Shown: piece after piece, positions 41,398 to 50,642 of the stretch
How the letters are laid out: each line of letters starts with the position of its first letter
Numbering within the stretch: position 1 is the stretch's first letter
DNA from: Amycolatopsis mediterranei
Lineage (GTDB): Bacteria > Actinomycetota > Actinomycetes > Mycobacteriales > Pseudonocardiaceae
Direction of reading: 5' to 3'
Assembly (NCBI RefSeq): GCF_026017845.1
Contig: NZ_CP100416.1
Span: 9,112,334 to 9,176,333, forward strand
DNA: 64,000 nt
Notes under the pieces: model-generated
Databases searched by the model: none
The model's input: the letters and a program-made list of their open reading frames with translations, nothing else
Told to the model about the DNA's origin: nothing
Position numbers and translations under genes: made by a program

Positions 41398-42315
41398 CTA
41401 ACGCGTGTAACTGCGGTCGAGGTCCGGTTCGAGGTAGATCAGCTTGGCCACCGGCACCTTGGCGCGCACCCGGGCCTCGGCGTCGTCGATGGCCGCGGCC
41501 AGCTCGGCGGTGTCGAGCCCCGGCACCATCGCCAGCTTCGCCGCGACGAGCAGCTCGTCCGGGCCCAGGTACTGGGTGCGGATGTGGATGACGCGCTCGA
41601 CCTTGCCCGCGGCGAGCTCGTCGACGATCGTCGCGAGAACACCTTCGGTGGCGCCTTCGCCGATGAGCAGGCTCTTCATCTCGATGATGAGGATGACCGC
41701 GATGACGCCGAGCAGCGCGCCGATCGCGAGGGTGCCGACACCGTCCCAGACCGGGTTGTCCGTGACGACCGACAGCCCGACGCCCAGCAGGGCGAAGACG
41801 AGACCGAGCAGCGCGCCGGCGTCCTCGAGCAGCACCACGGGCAGCTCGGGCTCCTTGGCCTGGCGGATGAAGCCCCACCAGGTCGCGTTGCCCTTGATCT
41901 TCTTCGACTCGCCGATGGCGGTGTAGAAGCTGTAGCCCTCCAGGGCGACCGCGACGAGCAGGATGATCACCGCGACGATCGGCGATTCGAGCGGCTCCGG
42001 GTGGCCGATCTTGTGGATGCCCTCGTAGATCGCGAAAGCGGAGCCGAGCGTGAAGAGCATCAGCGCGACGATGAAGGAGTAGAAGTACCGGTCGCGGCCG
42101 TAGCCGAAGGGGTGCTCCTGGTCGGCTTCCCGCTTCGACGTCTTCTGGCCGAGCAGCAGCAGGCCCTGGTTGGTGGTGTCGGCCAGCGAGTGCACGGACT
42201 CGGCCAGCATCGACGACGACCCGGTGACCAGGAAGCCGGCGAACTTCGCCGCCGCGATCCCGGCGTTCGCCCCGAGTGCCGCCAGGATCGCCTTGGTTCC
42301 GCCTCCAGCTGACAC
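41398..42315 (-). CDS. Cation diffusion facilitator, SLC30A9/ZnT9-like
   Basis: 305 residues from the GTG of VSAGGGTKAILAALGANAGI with GGGGAG before it. Six membrane helices and a cytoplasmic C-terminal dimer domain. TM2 has LAESVHSLADTTNQ with the H/D metal ligands. TM5 reads VVLLEDAGALLGLVFALLG, where classic CDF proteins have H/DxxxD; this LLEDxxALLGL form is typical of the ZnT9-like clade. Also diagnostic: HPFGYGRDRYFYSFIVAL. Predicted export of Zn or a related divalent metal. A single gene between the permease and the SARP regulator. Confidence 0.9.
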   Translation of the reverse strand: MSAGGGTKAILAALGANAGIAAAKFAGFLVTGSSSMLAESVHSLADTTNQGLLLLGQKTSKREADQEHPFGYGRDRYFYSFIVALMLFTLGSAFAIYEGIHKIGHPEPLESPIVAVIILLVAVALEGYSFYTAIGESKKIKGNATWWGFIRQAKEPELPVVLLEDAGALLGLVFALLGVGLSVVTDNPVWDGVGTLAIGALLGVIAVILIIEMKSLLIGEGATEGVLATIVDELAAGKVERVIHIRTQYLGPDELLVAAKLAMVPGLDTAELAAAIDDAEARVRAKVPVAKLIYLEPDLDRSYTR

Positions 42316-42468
42316 GACCGCTCCCCTGGTGAAGTCCTGAATGTCCGGGTGGAGCCTAATGGGAACGCGCGTCGCCGGCCGTCCCGACCGGGTGAACCGC
42401 GGCCGCCGGTTTTGTCGTACCCCTTCGCTACCGTGGGTTTCCCTGCCGACCACACCCGGGAAGGTGAC

Positions 42469-45396
42469 ATGGCGCACTTCGCCGTGCTCGGTCCGCTCGC
42501 CGTCGAGAGCCCGCCGGGCCGGTGGGCGGTCCTGCGCGGTGAGCGGCAGCGCACGCTGCTGGCCGTGCTGCTGCTCAACGCCGGCCAGCACGTCCCCGTC
42601 GACGTGCTGGTCGAGGCGTTGTGGCCGGACGGGCCGCCCAAGTCGGCCACGTCCAACCTGCACACCTACCTCTCGCGGCTGCGCGACCGGATCGAGGGCC
42701 TGCGGGTCGAGCACGGGCCGCCCGGCTACCGGCTGCACGTCGAACCGGAAGAGCTCGACCTGCTCGTCTTCCGGTCCGCCGTCGCCGAAGGACGGCGGAC
42801 AGCGGATCCGGTGGCCGCCGCGGGGCACTACCGGCGGGCGCTCGCGCTGTGGCGGGGGCCGGTACTGGCCGGGCTGCACGTGCCGCGGCTCGACGCCGAC
42901 ATCGCCCGGCTGGAGTCCGAACGCCTCGCCGTGTTCGAGGACTGCGTCGACGCGGAGCTGGCGGCCGGGCGGCACGGCGAGCTGGCCGGCGAGCTGCAGG
43001 CCGTGATCACCGAACACCCGTTGCGCGAACGGCCGGCCGCGCAGCTGATGACCGCGCTGCACCGGGCCGGGCAGCAGGGCAGCGCGCTGGAGGTCTACCG
43101 GCGGTTGCGGACCACGCTGATCGAGGAGCTCGGCGTCGAACCCGGCGCGGAGGCCCGGCGGGTGCACGCGGCCGTCCTGCGCGGCGAAGACCCGGTGCCG
43201 CGGCTGCCGCCGCCGGTGTGGCCGGTCTGCCAGCTCCCGCCGGACATCGGGGACTTCACCGGCCGCGAGGCCGAGCTGGCGGAGCTGACCGGCGTGCTCG
43301 GGGCGGGCAGCGGCGTCCCGGTCGCGGTGCTCAGCGGCGAGCCGGGCGCGGGCAAGAGCACTCTCGCCGTGCGCGCCGCGCACCGGCTGCGCGCGCGGTT
43401 CCCGGACGGCCAGCTGTACGTGCCGCTGGCGGGCCGCGAAATCGGGGAGGTGCTCGCCGACCTGCTGCGGGCGCTGGGTGTCCCGGGCCCGGCCGTGCCG
43501 GACGACGTGCGGGCGCGCGCGGCGGTGTTCCGCGGCCGGCTCACCGACCGGCGGGTGCTGGTGGTGCTCGACGACGCCGTCGACCCCGAGCACGTCCGCA
43601 CGCTGCTGCCGGGCACGCCGGGCTGCGCGGTGCTGGTGACGAGCCGCCGACGGCTCAGCGGGCTCGCCGGCGCGCACCGGCTCGCCGTCGGTCCCCTGTC
43701 CGGCGCCGACGCCGCCGAACTGCTGCACCGGCTCGCGGGCGCGCGGGTGGCGCGGGAGCGCGCCGACGCCGAGCGGATCATCACCGCGTGCGCGCGGCTG
43801 CCGCTGGCGCTGCGGATCGCGGGCAGCAGGCTGGCCATCCGCCCGCACCTGCGGCTCGGTGAGCTGGCGGGCCGGCTGGAGGACGAGGTCCGGCGGCTCG
43901 ATGAGCTGACGGTGAGCGACCTCGCCGTCCGGAGCAGCATCGCGCTGAGCTACGAGGGCCTGCGGCCACCCGCGCGGCGCGCGTTCCGGTTGCTCGGCCG
44001 GTGCCGCCTCGCCGACCTGCCGGCCTGGGCGGTCGCCACCCTGGTGGACGACCCGGACGACGCCGTCGAGGAGCTCGTCGAGGCGAGCCTGCTGGAGGCG
44101 CGCGGAGCGGACGGGACGGGCGAAGGCCGCTACCGCATGCACGACCTCGTCCGGCTGTACGCGGCGGAGCTCGGCGATCCGGCGCCCAGCGAAGGCCTCC
44201 GGACGGTGCTGGCGGCCACGCTCGCCCTCGCCGACGCGGCGGCGGCCCGGTTGCCGCGCACGGTGCCGATGCCGTCCCCGGCCCACGAGCCGCCCCCGCA
44301 GCCGTTGCCGGATGAGCTGGTGGAGCGGCTGCTGGCGCGTCCGGACGACTGGTTCGCCGCCGAGCGCGCGAACCTCCTGTCGCTCATCGGCACGCTCGGC
44401 GCGCGGGACGCCCTGCTGCTGCTCGACCGGCTCGGCGTCTACCTGTACCTGCACGGGCAGTACGCCGACATGCGCGCGGCGTACGAGGCGGTCTTGGACA
44501 CGGGCCCACCGCTGGCGACGGTCGCCGAGGCCACGCTGACGCTGTTGCGGCATGCGCGCGGCGAGTACGAGGAGGCCGCGGTCCGCTACCGCGCGTGCGC
44601 CAAGGAGCTGGAGGCGCACGGCGACCGCCGCACCCACGCGTGGGTTTCGGCGAACCTGGCGCACTGCCTGATCGGCCTCGGCCGCGCGGAGGAGGCCCTG
44701 CAGACGGCGGCCCACGCCCGCGAACTGTTCACTGTGGACGGTTCGCCTGCCGAGCTCGGCTGGGTCCGGGCGGCGGAGTCGGCGGCCTTGCTGCGGCTCG
44801 GCCGCATCGACGACGCCCGGGAGGTCGACCGGACAGCGCTGGTAGCGGCCCGCTCAACCGGCGACGCCCGGGTGATCGGCGAGGCGTTGCACGGGTTCGC
44901 GTGGTCATCGCTGCTGACGGGCGACGACGCGGGCGCGGTGGCGGCGATCACGGAGTCGGTGGACCTGCTGCGCGGCACGATGGCGCGTTCGGCGCTGGCG
45001 AAATCGTTGCGCACCCGGGGCGCAATCTCCGCGGCAACGGGCGCCCGCGACGAAGCGACGGCGGCGTTCGGCGAGGCACGCGAGCTGGCGAGGGAGCTGC
45101 ACGAGCGGCCACGAGAGCTGTCGTGCACCCGGGCACTGGCGGCGGGATGGATCGGCGAGGGCCGGGCGGCCCAGGCGATCCCGGTGCTGCGGGCGTGCTT
45201 GGACGAGTGCCGCGAGATGGGCAGCAGAGCGGCAACCGGCCTGACGTGGCTGGTGTTGAAGCGCGCGTATGAAGCCACGGGAGAGGGGGCAGCAGCGGAG
45301 TCGGCGGAGGCCGAGGCCGCGGAGCTGCTCGACCCGCGCGACGCCAGCGCGGCCGCGCTTCGCCGGGCGTTGCTCGCCCTCACCGAGCCCGCCTGA
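42469..45396 (+). CDS. Large SARP/AfsR-type regulator (HTH-BTAD-NB-ARC-TPR)
   Basis: 975 residues. OmpR-like winged helix (1-90), BTAD (about 95-235, YRRALALWRGPVLAGL), NB-ARC/STAND ATPase (about 250-540) with Walker A GEPGAGKST and Walker B VLVVLDDAV, then alpha-helical TPR-like repeats to the end. AfsR-type proteins activate specialised-metabolite genes after ATP-driven oligomerisation. No biosynthetic cluster is visible nearby, so it may be an orphan or global regulator. The ATG at 42469 has GGGAAGGTGA before it; an earlier in-frame start at 42349 would run over the divergent gene's promoter. High Arg/Ala content but normal codon bias. Confidence 0.93.
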   Translation: MAHFAVLGPLAVESPPGRWAVLRGERQRTLLAVLLLNAGQHVPVDVLVEALWPDGPPKSATSNLHTYLSRLRDRIEGLRVEHGPPGYRLHVEPEELDLLVFRSAVAEGRRTADPVAAAGHYRRALALWRGPVLAGLHVPRLDADIARLESERLAVFEDCVDAELAAGRHGELAGELQAVITEHPLRERPAAQLMTALHRAGQQGSALEVYRRLRTTLIEELGVEPGAEARRVHAAVLRGEDPVPRLPPPVWPVCQLPPDIGDFTGREAELAELTGVLGAGSGVPVAVLSGEPGAGKSTLAVRAAHRLRARFPDGQLYVPLAGREIGEVLADLLRALGVPGPAVPDDVRARAAVFRGRLTDRRVLVVLDDAVDPEHVRTLLPGTPGCAVLVTSRRRLSGLAGAHRLAVGPLSGADAAELLHRLAGARVARERADAERIITACARLPLALRIAGSRLAIRPHLRLGELAGRLEDEVRRLDELTVSDLAVRSSIALSYEGLRPPARRAFRLLGRCRLADLPAWAVATLVDDPDDAVEELVEASLLEARGADGTGEGRYRMHDLVRLYAAELGDPAPSEGLRTVLAATLALADAAAARLPRTVPMPSPAHEPPPQPLPDELVERLLARPDDWFAAERANLLSLIGTLGARDALLLLDRLGVYLYLHGQYADMRAAYEAVLDTGPPLATVAEATLTLLRHARGEYEEAAVRYRACAKELEAHGDRRTHAWVSANLAHCLIGLGRAEEALQTAAHARELFTVDGSPAELGWVRAAESAALLRLGRIDDAREVDRTALVAARSTGDARVIGEALHGFAWSSLLTGDDAGAVAAITESVDLLRGTMARSALAKSLRTRGAISAATGARDEATAAFGEARELARELHERPRELSCTRALAAGWIGEGRAAQAIPVLRACLDECREMGSRAATGLTWLVLKRAYEATGEGAAAESAEAEAAELLDPRDASAAALRRALLALTEPA

Positions 45397-45438
45397 TGGC
45401 GCGCCCGCCTGGCTTGGCCGGGGCACTGGCCTCACCTA

Positions 45439-45622
45439 GCTGGCCTGCCGGGTACCCCTCCGCGGGCCTGGCTTGGCCCCCGGCGCCCACCCGGCCTGCC
45501 AGGGGCACTGCCCCCACCGAGCTGGCCTGCCGGGTACCCCTCGCTGGCCTGGCTTGGCGCCGCCCTCTCGGGCCGGACCTGCCAGGGCCCCCCTCGCCGA
45601 GCCGGCCTGCCGGGCAAGACGG
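45439..45622. repeat. About 80-bp direct repeats after the SARP gene
   Basis: GCTGGCCTGCCGGGTACCCC occurs at 45439 and 45521, with a diverged third copy GCCGGCCTGCCGGGCAAGAC at 45601. A related CCGGCCTGCCAGGGGC / CCGGACCTGCCAGGGC word lies at 45491 and 45573. Period 80-82 bp. It is part of a 711-bp non-coding gap. Confidence 0.7.
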
Positions 45623-45853
45623 GATGGCGCTGCCCCTCACCGCACCACCCGCCTCGCCTCGGCCGGCCGGGTTGGCATCGAGGTGGTGCCGCCCCCTCGC
45701 GGCACCACCTCACGCCCACCGACGCCGGGCGAATCCGACCGGCGACACCCCCAGCGAACCCGGCGGCGCGCACCAGCGCACCAGGGTCACCCCTTGGTGT
45801 CGATCGTGGCGGACGCCGCCACACGGAACGCACACAGAAACCCCGGCCACCCC

Positions 45854-46107
45854 GCACCCAGACAGTCGGCCTACGCACCTGAACAGTCGGCCTGCGTGCC
45901 CCGGCGGTCGGTTCGCGCACCCAGACGGTCGGCCCGCGCGACCCCGGCGGTGGGTTCACGCGCCTGGACCCACCAGCTCAGGTACCCGGGCGCCGGTTTC
46001 CGGGCCGACCTACCAGACATGCACCCCGACCTTTGGGGTATGCGGCCGACCCACCAGGTACGTGGGCCGACCTGCTGGGCACGTGAGCCGACCGGAGTCC
46101 GGCGGGG
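45854..46107. repeat. 21-bp repeat cluster C
   Basis: Forward units start at 45854, 45875, 45896, 45917 and 45938 (GCACCCAGACAGTCGGCCTA type; the last has one extra base). Two centre units follow at 45960 and 45981, then inverted units at 46002, 46023, 46044 and 46065 and a partial one at 46086. From 45854 to 46085 the register is 11 units of 21 bp plus one base. The unit type is the same as that at 33344-33385. Confidence 0.85.
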
Positions 46108-47343
46108 TCAGTCCTCGCAGGTGCCTGCTGTGGCGCGGAACAGCTGCGCCCGCTCCCCGCCCAGCGCCCGCACGCGAACCGGCGGGTCCGCCGCCGGCAG
46201 CCACACCGACTGGCCGCGGCGCAGCTCGACCTTCTCGCCGTCGTCCGCCGTCACCAGCAGGTCGCCCGCCGTGCACAGCAGGATTTGGGGGCCCACGCTG
46301 TCGACCGCGATCTCGTCGTCCTGGCCCGCCGCCCACTCCACGCGGGACAGCTCGAACTCGGGCGCGTCCGTGCGGTACACCGCCATGCGCCCGCCGGAAT
46401 CACCGCACTGGACCGGCATCTCGCCGCACGCGAAGTCCACTACGCGCAGCAGCTCCGGGACGTCCACGTGCTTCGGCGTCAACCCGCACCGCAGGATGTT
46501 GTCCGAGTTCGCCAGGATCTCCACGGCCGTGCCGTGCAGGTACAGGTGCAGGTTGCCGGCCGGCAGGTAGATCGCCTCGCCCGCGCGCAGCGTCAGGCGA
46601 TTCAGCAGCAACGCCGCCAGCACGCCCGCGTCGCGCGGGTGCGCCTCGCCGAGCTCCAGGATCGTCCGGCACTCCACCGCGAACTCGCCGTGCTCCTGGA
46701 CGTGCCGGACGCACGCGTCCAGGACCTCCGGCAGCAGCCGGTCCAGCGACGACTGCGGCAGCGTGATCCACGTCGTGAACAACGCCCGCAGCCCGGACGG
46801 GTCCGGCTGGGCCTCCAGCAGCCCGGTGTAGTTGGCCAGCCCCGGCGTCTCGATCGCCTTCAGCAGCTTCATCGTGCGGTCGGGAGCACGGAACCCGGCC
46901 AGCGCGTGGAACTCCGTCAGCGCGCAGACCAGCTCCGGCTTCGCCGTCGGGTCCGGGTAGTTGCGGTTCGCCGCGTCGCGCGGGATGCCCAGCCGCTCCT
47001 CGCGGGCGTGCCCCTCCGCGGCCTGGGCCGCCGACGGGTGCGCCTGCATCGACAGCGGCTCCTCCGCCGCGAGGATCTTCAACAGGAACGGGAGCCGCCC
47101 GCCCCACCGCTTCGCGCAGCGCTCGCCGAGCTGGGCCACCGGGTCGGCGTCCACCAGCCCGAGCAGGCTCCGCTCGGTCCCGTCGGGGCCGATGACGTGC
47201 GACGGGTCACCCGGGTGGGCACCCATCCACAGCTCGGCCTCGGGGTGCGGCGCGGGTACCGGACGGCCCAGCAGCTCGGGGATCGCCGTCCGCGATCCCC
47301 AGGCGTAGGGCCGCACCGCGTTGCGCAGCAGCTCCACTGTCAC
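46108..47343 (-). CDS. manA: Mannose-6-phosphate isomerase, class I
   Basis: 411 residues. Zinc-site motifs typical of type I PMI: PEAELWMGAHPGDPS, LSMQAHPSAAQA and the KPELVCALTEFHALAGF stretch. The C-terminal cupin ends in a small cysteine pair region. It interconverts fructose-6-phosphate and mannose-6-phosphate, the entry to GDP-mannose for glycans and lipoglycans. GTG at 47343. It is followed on the same strand by the Rv3256c-like, Trm112-like and manB genes, the standard actinobacterial manA-manB block. Confidence 0.95.
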   Translation of the reverse strand: MTVELLRNAVRPYAWGSRTAIPELLGRPVPAPHPEAELWMGAHPGDPSHVIGPDGTERSLLGLVDADPVAQLGERCAKRWGGRLPFLLKILAAEEPLSMQAHPSAAQAAEGHAREERLGIPRDAANRNYPDPTAKPELVCALTEFHALAGFRAPDRTMKLLKAIETPGLANYTGLLEAQPDPSGLRALFTTWITLPQSSLDRLLPEVLDACVRHVQEHGEFAVECRTILELGEAHPRDAGVLAALLLNRLTLRAGEAIYLPAGNLHLYLHGTAVEILANSDNILRCGLTPKHVDVPELLRVVDFACGEMPVQCGDSGGRMAVYRTDAPEFELSRVEWAAGQDDEIAVDSVGPQILLCTAGDLLVTADDGEKVELRRGQSVWLPAADPPVRVRALGGERAQLFRATAGTCED

Positions 47344-47391
47344 CTCAACTCCACTCCTCCGGCACCGGCCGGGGCCGGCGCTGGGCGGGTC

Positions 47392-48489
47392 TCACGCCGT
47401 CGCGGGAGCGAAGCGGCCCGCGCCGCCGATGCTGCCCGCGGCCAGCCCGAGATAGACCGCCGCCAGTTCGAACCGCAGTGCCAGCACCGCGGCCCGCACG
47501 ATTTCGTCGGCCTCGATCTCCTCGGCCGGCGCGATGACGTCCGCACCCGGCAGCAGATCCTCGGCCTGGTAGCGCGCCGCGTCCGTGGCCGGACCGGTCC
47601 GCACCGAGAGCAGCAGCACCCGGGTGGGGATGTTGTCACCAGAGGGATCGTCCGGATCAGCGAAGATGTCACGCTCCGCGCCACCTGATTGCGCCGCCCG
47701 CCGCAATGCGGGGCGCGCCAGGGCCTGACGATAGTCCTCGACGTCGCACACCGTAGCCGCGTGGGCGGCGAACGCGTGCGCAGCGTGTTCGCCCACGGCG
47801 ACCGCGACCGGGTCCAGCCCCCACAGCAGCGGCACGCGGTCGGCGACCCGCAGCGCCAGCGCCTTGGCCGGGTTCGCGAACGACTCCCGGGCCAGGTAGT
47901 CCTTCTCGGCTTCGAGGTCCAGCTGGTCGGCGAGCACCTGGACGTCGGAGATCAGCAGGCCCAGCGCGTTCGCGGTGAGCAGCCCGGCGGCCAGGCCGCG
48001 CGGGAAGGCGAGCTCCGGCGGCACCGGGATCCGCGGCGCCAGCAGCAGGCCCTTGCCCGCCACGGCGGCCGCCACCGGCCCTTCCGACGGTCCCGAAAGC
48101 ACCACCGAAGCCCCGTAGCGCGCGGCCCGCTCCAGCGACGCGGCGAGCTCGCGGTCACCGGGGTCGTCGGTGTGCGCGAACACGACGTCGAGCGCACCGA
48201 TCCAGCTCGGCACCACCTCGGCCACGACCACCGGGACCGGGCACGACGGCGCCAGCAGGGCGGCCAGCAGCCGCGTGAGGGTGCGGCTCACCCCGGGCCG
48301 GTCGATCAGCACGACCGCGCGCGGCCGACCCAGGTCGAGCCGCTCGGACAGCTCCAGCTCCGCGGCGAGCTCGGCGGTCGCCCGCACTTGGGCGCCGGCC
48401 ATCGCGGCGGCCCGGAGCAACCCCGCGCTGTCGGCCTCGGCCAGCCGCGCAGGGTCGTCGAGCAGCGTGTCGTCAAGCACTGTCGGCAT
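47392..48489 (-). CDS. SIS-domain phosphosugar-isomerase-like protein (Rv3256c/TobH family)
   Basis: 365 residues. The fold is that of SIS/PGI-type sugar isomerases: PVVVAEVVPSWIGALDVVFA, VLSGPSEGPVAAAVAGKGLL, AAVYLGLAAG near the end. Catalytic identity is not established; by position between manA and manB it is thought to assist mannose-phosphate metabolism. The ATG at 48489 overlaps the end of the Trm112-like gene by 17 bases; a GTG at 48480 is possible. Order agrees with Rv3256c in M. tuberculosis. Confidence 0.85.
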   Translation of the reverse strand: MPTVLDDTLLDDPARLAEADSAGLLRAAAMAGAQVRATAELAAELELSERLDLGRPRAVVLIDRPGVSRTLTRLLAALLAPSCPVPVVVAEVVPSWIGALDVVFAHTDDPGDRELAASLERAARYGASVVLSGPSEGPVAAAVAGKGLLLAPRIPVPPELAFPRGLAAGLLTANALGLLISDVQVLADQLDLEAEKDYLARESFANPAKALALRVADRVPLLWGLDPVAVAVGEHAAHAFAAHAATVCDVEDYRQALARPALRRAAQSGGAERDIFADPDDPSGDNIPTRVLLLSVRTGPATDAARYQAEDLLPGADVIAPAEEIEADEIVRAAVLALRFELAAVYLGLAAGSIGGAGRFAPATA

Positions 48490-48694
48490 CGGTGCTTCCG
48501 TTGTCACCCGGCACGGTCGCCTCGTCGAGGAGCAGCACCGGGATGCCGTCACGGACCGGGTACACCCGACCGCACTCCGTGCAGGTCAGGGCGTCGGCCT
48601 CGGGGTCGTCCGGCGCGCCCGGCCGGAGCGGGGCGTGATCGGGCGACGGGCACGCCAAGATCTCGAGGAGCTGGGCGTCGAGCGTGATGGCCAT
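48473..48694 (-). CDS. Trm112-like zinc-ribbon small protein
   Basis: 73 residues, GGAGG five bases before the ATG of MAITLDAQLLEILACPSPDH. The two half-ribbons are ILACPSPDHAPL (one Cys) and LTCTECGRVYPVRDGIPVLL (C-x2-C), the usual UPF0434/Trm112 plan in which the first ribbon is often degenerate. Eukaryotic Trm112 activates methyltransferases; bacterial members have no settled role. Sandwiched and overlapping between the SIS gene and manB, so co-expressed with GDP-mannose supply. Confidence 0.88.
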   Translation of the reverse strand: MAITLDAQLLEILACPSPDHAPLRPGAPDDPEADALTCTECGRVYPVRDGIPVLLLDEATVPGDNGSTDADSA

Positions 48695-48775
48695 GGTTCC
48701 TCCATACCACGCGGGGACTGTGGTGAAGAGCACTTCAGGACACAGTTCGGCCCCGAGGCGCCCTTTTCGGGCGGG

Positions 48776-50131
48776 TCAGTTGCGGATGATGGCGAGCACG
48801 TCGTCCACCAGGCTCTGCACGGCCTCGGCGTTCGCGGCCTCGACGTTCAGGCGGAGCAGCGGCTCGGTGTTCGACGGGCGCAGGTTGAACCAGGCGCCGC
48901 CCGGCAGCTGCACGGTCAGGCCGTCCAGCTCGTCGATCTCGACGCCGGAGCGGGTGCCGAAGGTGTCCTTGACGGCCATCATCTTGGCGACCTGGTCGTC
49001 GACCGTGGAGTTGATCTCCCCCGAAGCCGCGTAGCGCGAATACGCGCTGGTCAGCTCGGAGAGCGGGCCGGTCTGCTCGCCGAGGGCGGCGAGGACGTGC
49101 AGCGCCGCCAGCATGCCGGTGTCGGCGCGCCAGAAGTCGCGGAAGTAGTAGTGCGCGGAGTGCTCGCCGCCGAAGATGGCGCCGGTGCGGGCCATCTCGG
49201 CCTTGATGAACGAGTGCCCGACGCGGGTGCGGACCGGCTTGCCGCCGTGCTCGGCGACGATCTCCGGGACGCCCTTGGACGTGATCAGGTTGTGGATGAT
49301 CGTGCCGCCCGGGTCCTTGGCCAGCTCGCGGACGGCGACCAGCGCGGTGATCGCGCTCGGCGAAACCGGCTCGCCGCGCTCGTCGACGATGAAGCAGCGG
49401 TCGGCGTCGCCGTCGAAGGCGACCCCGGCGTCCGCGCCGACCTCGCGCACCTTCGCCTGCAGGTCGACGATGTTCGCCGGGTCGAGCGGGTTGGCCTCGT
49501 GGTTCGGGAAGGTGCCGTCGAGCTCGAAGTACATCGGCACGATGTCGATCGGGAGCCCGTCGAACACGGTCGGGACGGTGTGCCCGCCCATGCCGTTGCC
49601 GGCGTCGACCACGATCTTCAGCGGCCGGCTGCCGGACAGGTCGACGAGGTTGCGCAGGTAGGCGGCGTAGCCGGCGAGGACGTCCTGCTCGGTGATCGAG
49701 CCGCGCTGGCCCTCGAAGCCGGGCACGCCCTGCTCGACGGTGTCGCGGATCTCGGCCAGCCCGGTGTCCTGGCCGACCGGCGAAGCACCGGCGCGGCACA
49801 GCTTGATGCCGTTGTACTTGGCCGGGTTGTGGCTGGCGGTGAACATCGCGCCCGGCATGTTCAGCGAACCCGAGGCGAAGTACAGCTGGTCGGTGCTGGC
49901 CAGCCCGATGCTGACCACGTCGAGGCCCTGCGAGGTGACGCCCTCGGCGAACGCGGCCGCCAGCGCCGGTGAGGAGTCGCGCATGTCGTGGCCGATCACC
50001 ACCGACGGCGCCTCCGGCTTGATGAGCAGGGCGAACGCGGCGCCGAAGTCGCGGACGAGGTCCGCGTCGAGCTGCTCGCCGACCACGCCGCGAATGTCGT
50101 AGGCCTTCACGATGCCCGAAAGGTCTGGCAC
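48776..50131 (-). CDS. manB: Phosphomannomutase/phosphoglucomutase
   Basis: 451 residues. Phosphoserine loop FTASHNP with Ser100, metal loop AFDGDADRCF, sugar-specificity loop FGGEHSAHYYF (the GEHS of PMM/PGM) and phosphate-binding RPSNTEPLLRL. It converts mannose-6-phosphate to mannose-1-phosphate for GDP-mannose, used in lipomannan-type glycans and protein mannosylation. The GTG at 50131 has GGGGAGA before it. This matches M. tuberculosis manB (Rv3257c). Confidence 0.95.
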   Translation of the reverse strand: MPDLSGIVKAYDIRGVVGEQLDADLVRDFGAAFALLIKPEAPSVVIGHDMRDSSPALAAAFAEGVTSQGLDVVSIGLASTDQLYFASGSLNMPGAMFTASHNPAKYNGIKLCRAGASPVGQDTGLAEIRDTVEQGVPGFEGQRGSITEQDVLAGYAAYLRNLVDLSGSRPLKIVVDAGNGMGGHTVPTVFDGLPIDIVPMYFELDGTFPNHEANPLDPANIVDLQAKVREVGADAGVAFDGDADRCFIVDERGEPVSPSAITALVAVRELAKDPGGTIIHNLITSKGVPEIVAEHGGKPVRTRVGHSFIKAEMARTGAIFGGEHSAHYYFRDFWRADTGMLAALHVLAALGEQTGPLSELTSAYSRYAASGEINSTVDDQVAKMMAVKDTFGTRSGVEIDELDGLTVQLPGGAWFNLRPSNTEPLLRLNVEAANAEAVQSLVDDVLAIIRN

Positions 50132-50211
50132 GCCGTCTCCCCGCGAATAGTCGTCCCGGCGCCCGCTGCGCCGCGCGGAAAGCCTACCGGCGGGGTGAGA
50201 GGGTTACGCGT

Positions 50212-50565
50212 TCAGGCGCGGCCGGGGAGGACCCGCAGGTGGCCGCGGCGCCCGGAAGGCCCCTCCGGCTCGGGTGCGGGAGCCGGTTTGCCGGGGCGGC
50301 CGGCCTCGCGCACGGCCTCGGCCAGCGCGGTCAGTTCGTCGGCCGACGGGTCCGGCGCGGCGAAGGCCCCTTCGTGGCGGACGACTTCCCAGCCCTTGGG
50401 GACGGTCAGCCGCAGCGCGTGGGCTTCGCAGAGGTCGTAGGAGTGCGGCTCGGAGGCGGTGGCCAGCGGGCCGACGACGGCGGTGGAGTCGCTGTACGCA
50501 TACGTCAGCGTGGCCACAGCTGGCTCGAGACAGCCAGTACGCGAACACTTCCGTACGCTCCGCAC
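50212..50565 (-). CDS. DUF3499 zinc-ribbon-like protein
   Basis: 117 residues from the GTG of MRSVRKCSRTGCLEPAVATL. The pattern CSRTGC ... DLCEAH is a likely zinc site. The core TLTYAYSDSTAVVGPLAT and LRLTVPKGWEVV is strongly conserved in actinobacteria (Rv3258c family). The C-terminus is proline-rich. Function unknown, but invariably placed between manB and the zincin-like gene. Confidence 0.9.
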   Translation of the reverse strand: MRSVRKCSRTGCLEPAVATLTYAYSDSTAVVGPLATASEPHSYDLCEAHALRLTVPKGWEVVRHEGAFAAPDPSADELTALAEAVREAGRPGKPAPAPEPEGPSGRRGHLRVLPGRA

Positions 50566-50629
50566 GAAACGAAACGATAGCGCGTCGCCGCAAGGTCTCC
50601 AGCGCGACACGCGCTGAACCGCGGTCGCA

Positions 50630-50635
50630 TAGACT
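50630..50635 (+). promoter_or_regulatory. -10 box of leaderless zincin-like gene
   Basis: TAGACT seven bases before the GTG at 50643, with no Shine-Dalgarno. The same TAGACTTCCG word stands before ybaK at 4595. Confidence 0.5.
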
Positions 50636-50642
50636 TCCGGAC

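Larger units (their letters stand above)
45397..46107. other. 711-bp repeat-rich gap between convergent SARP and manA
   Basis: The largest filled convergent gap in the window. It contains an 80-bp direct-repeat region (45439-45622), a less ordered middle (45623-45853, with a GAGGTGGTGCCGC / GCGGCACCACCTC inverted repeat near 45690-45710), and 21-bp cluster C (45854-46107). Reading frames across it are by-products of the repeats. Confidence 0.7.

Noticed and set aside
45432..45959. 175-codon frame on the minus strand in the SARP-manA gap
   Set aside because: Its heptad repeats are produced by the 21-bp DNA units. Frame and stop are not consistent across the mirrored half and no start signal is seen.
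33232..46107. CRISPR-like regular repeats (clusters B and C)
   Set aside because: Units of 21 bp follow one another directly with no unique spacers, appear in both orientations in one cluster, and no cas genes are in the window.
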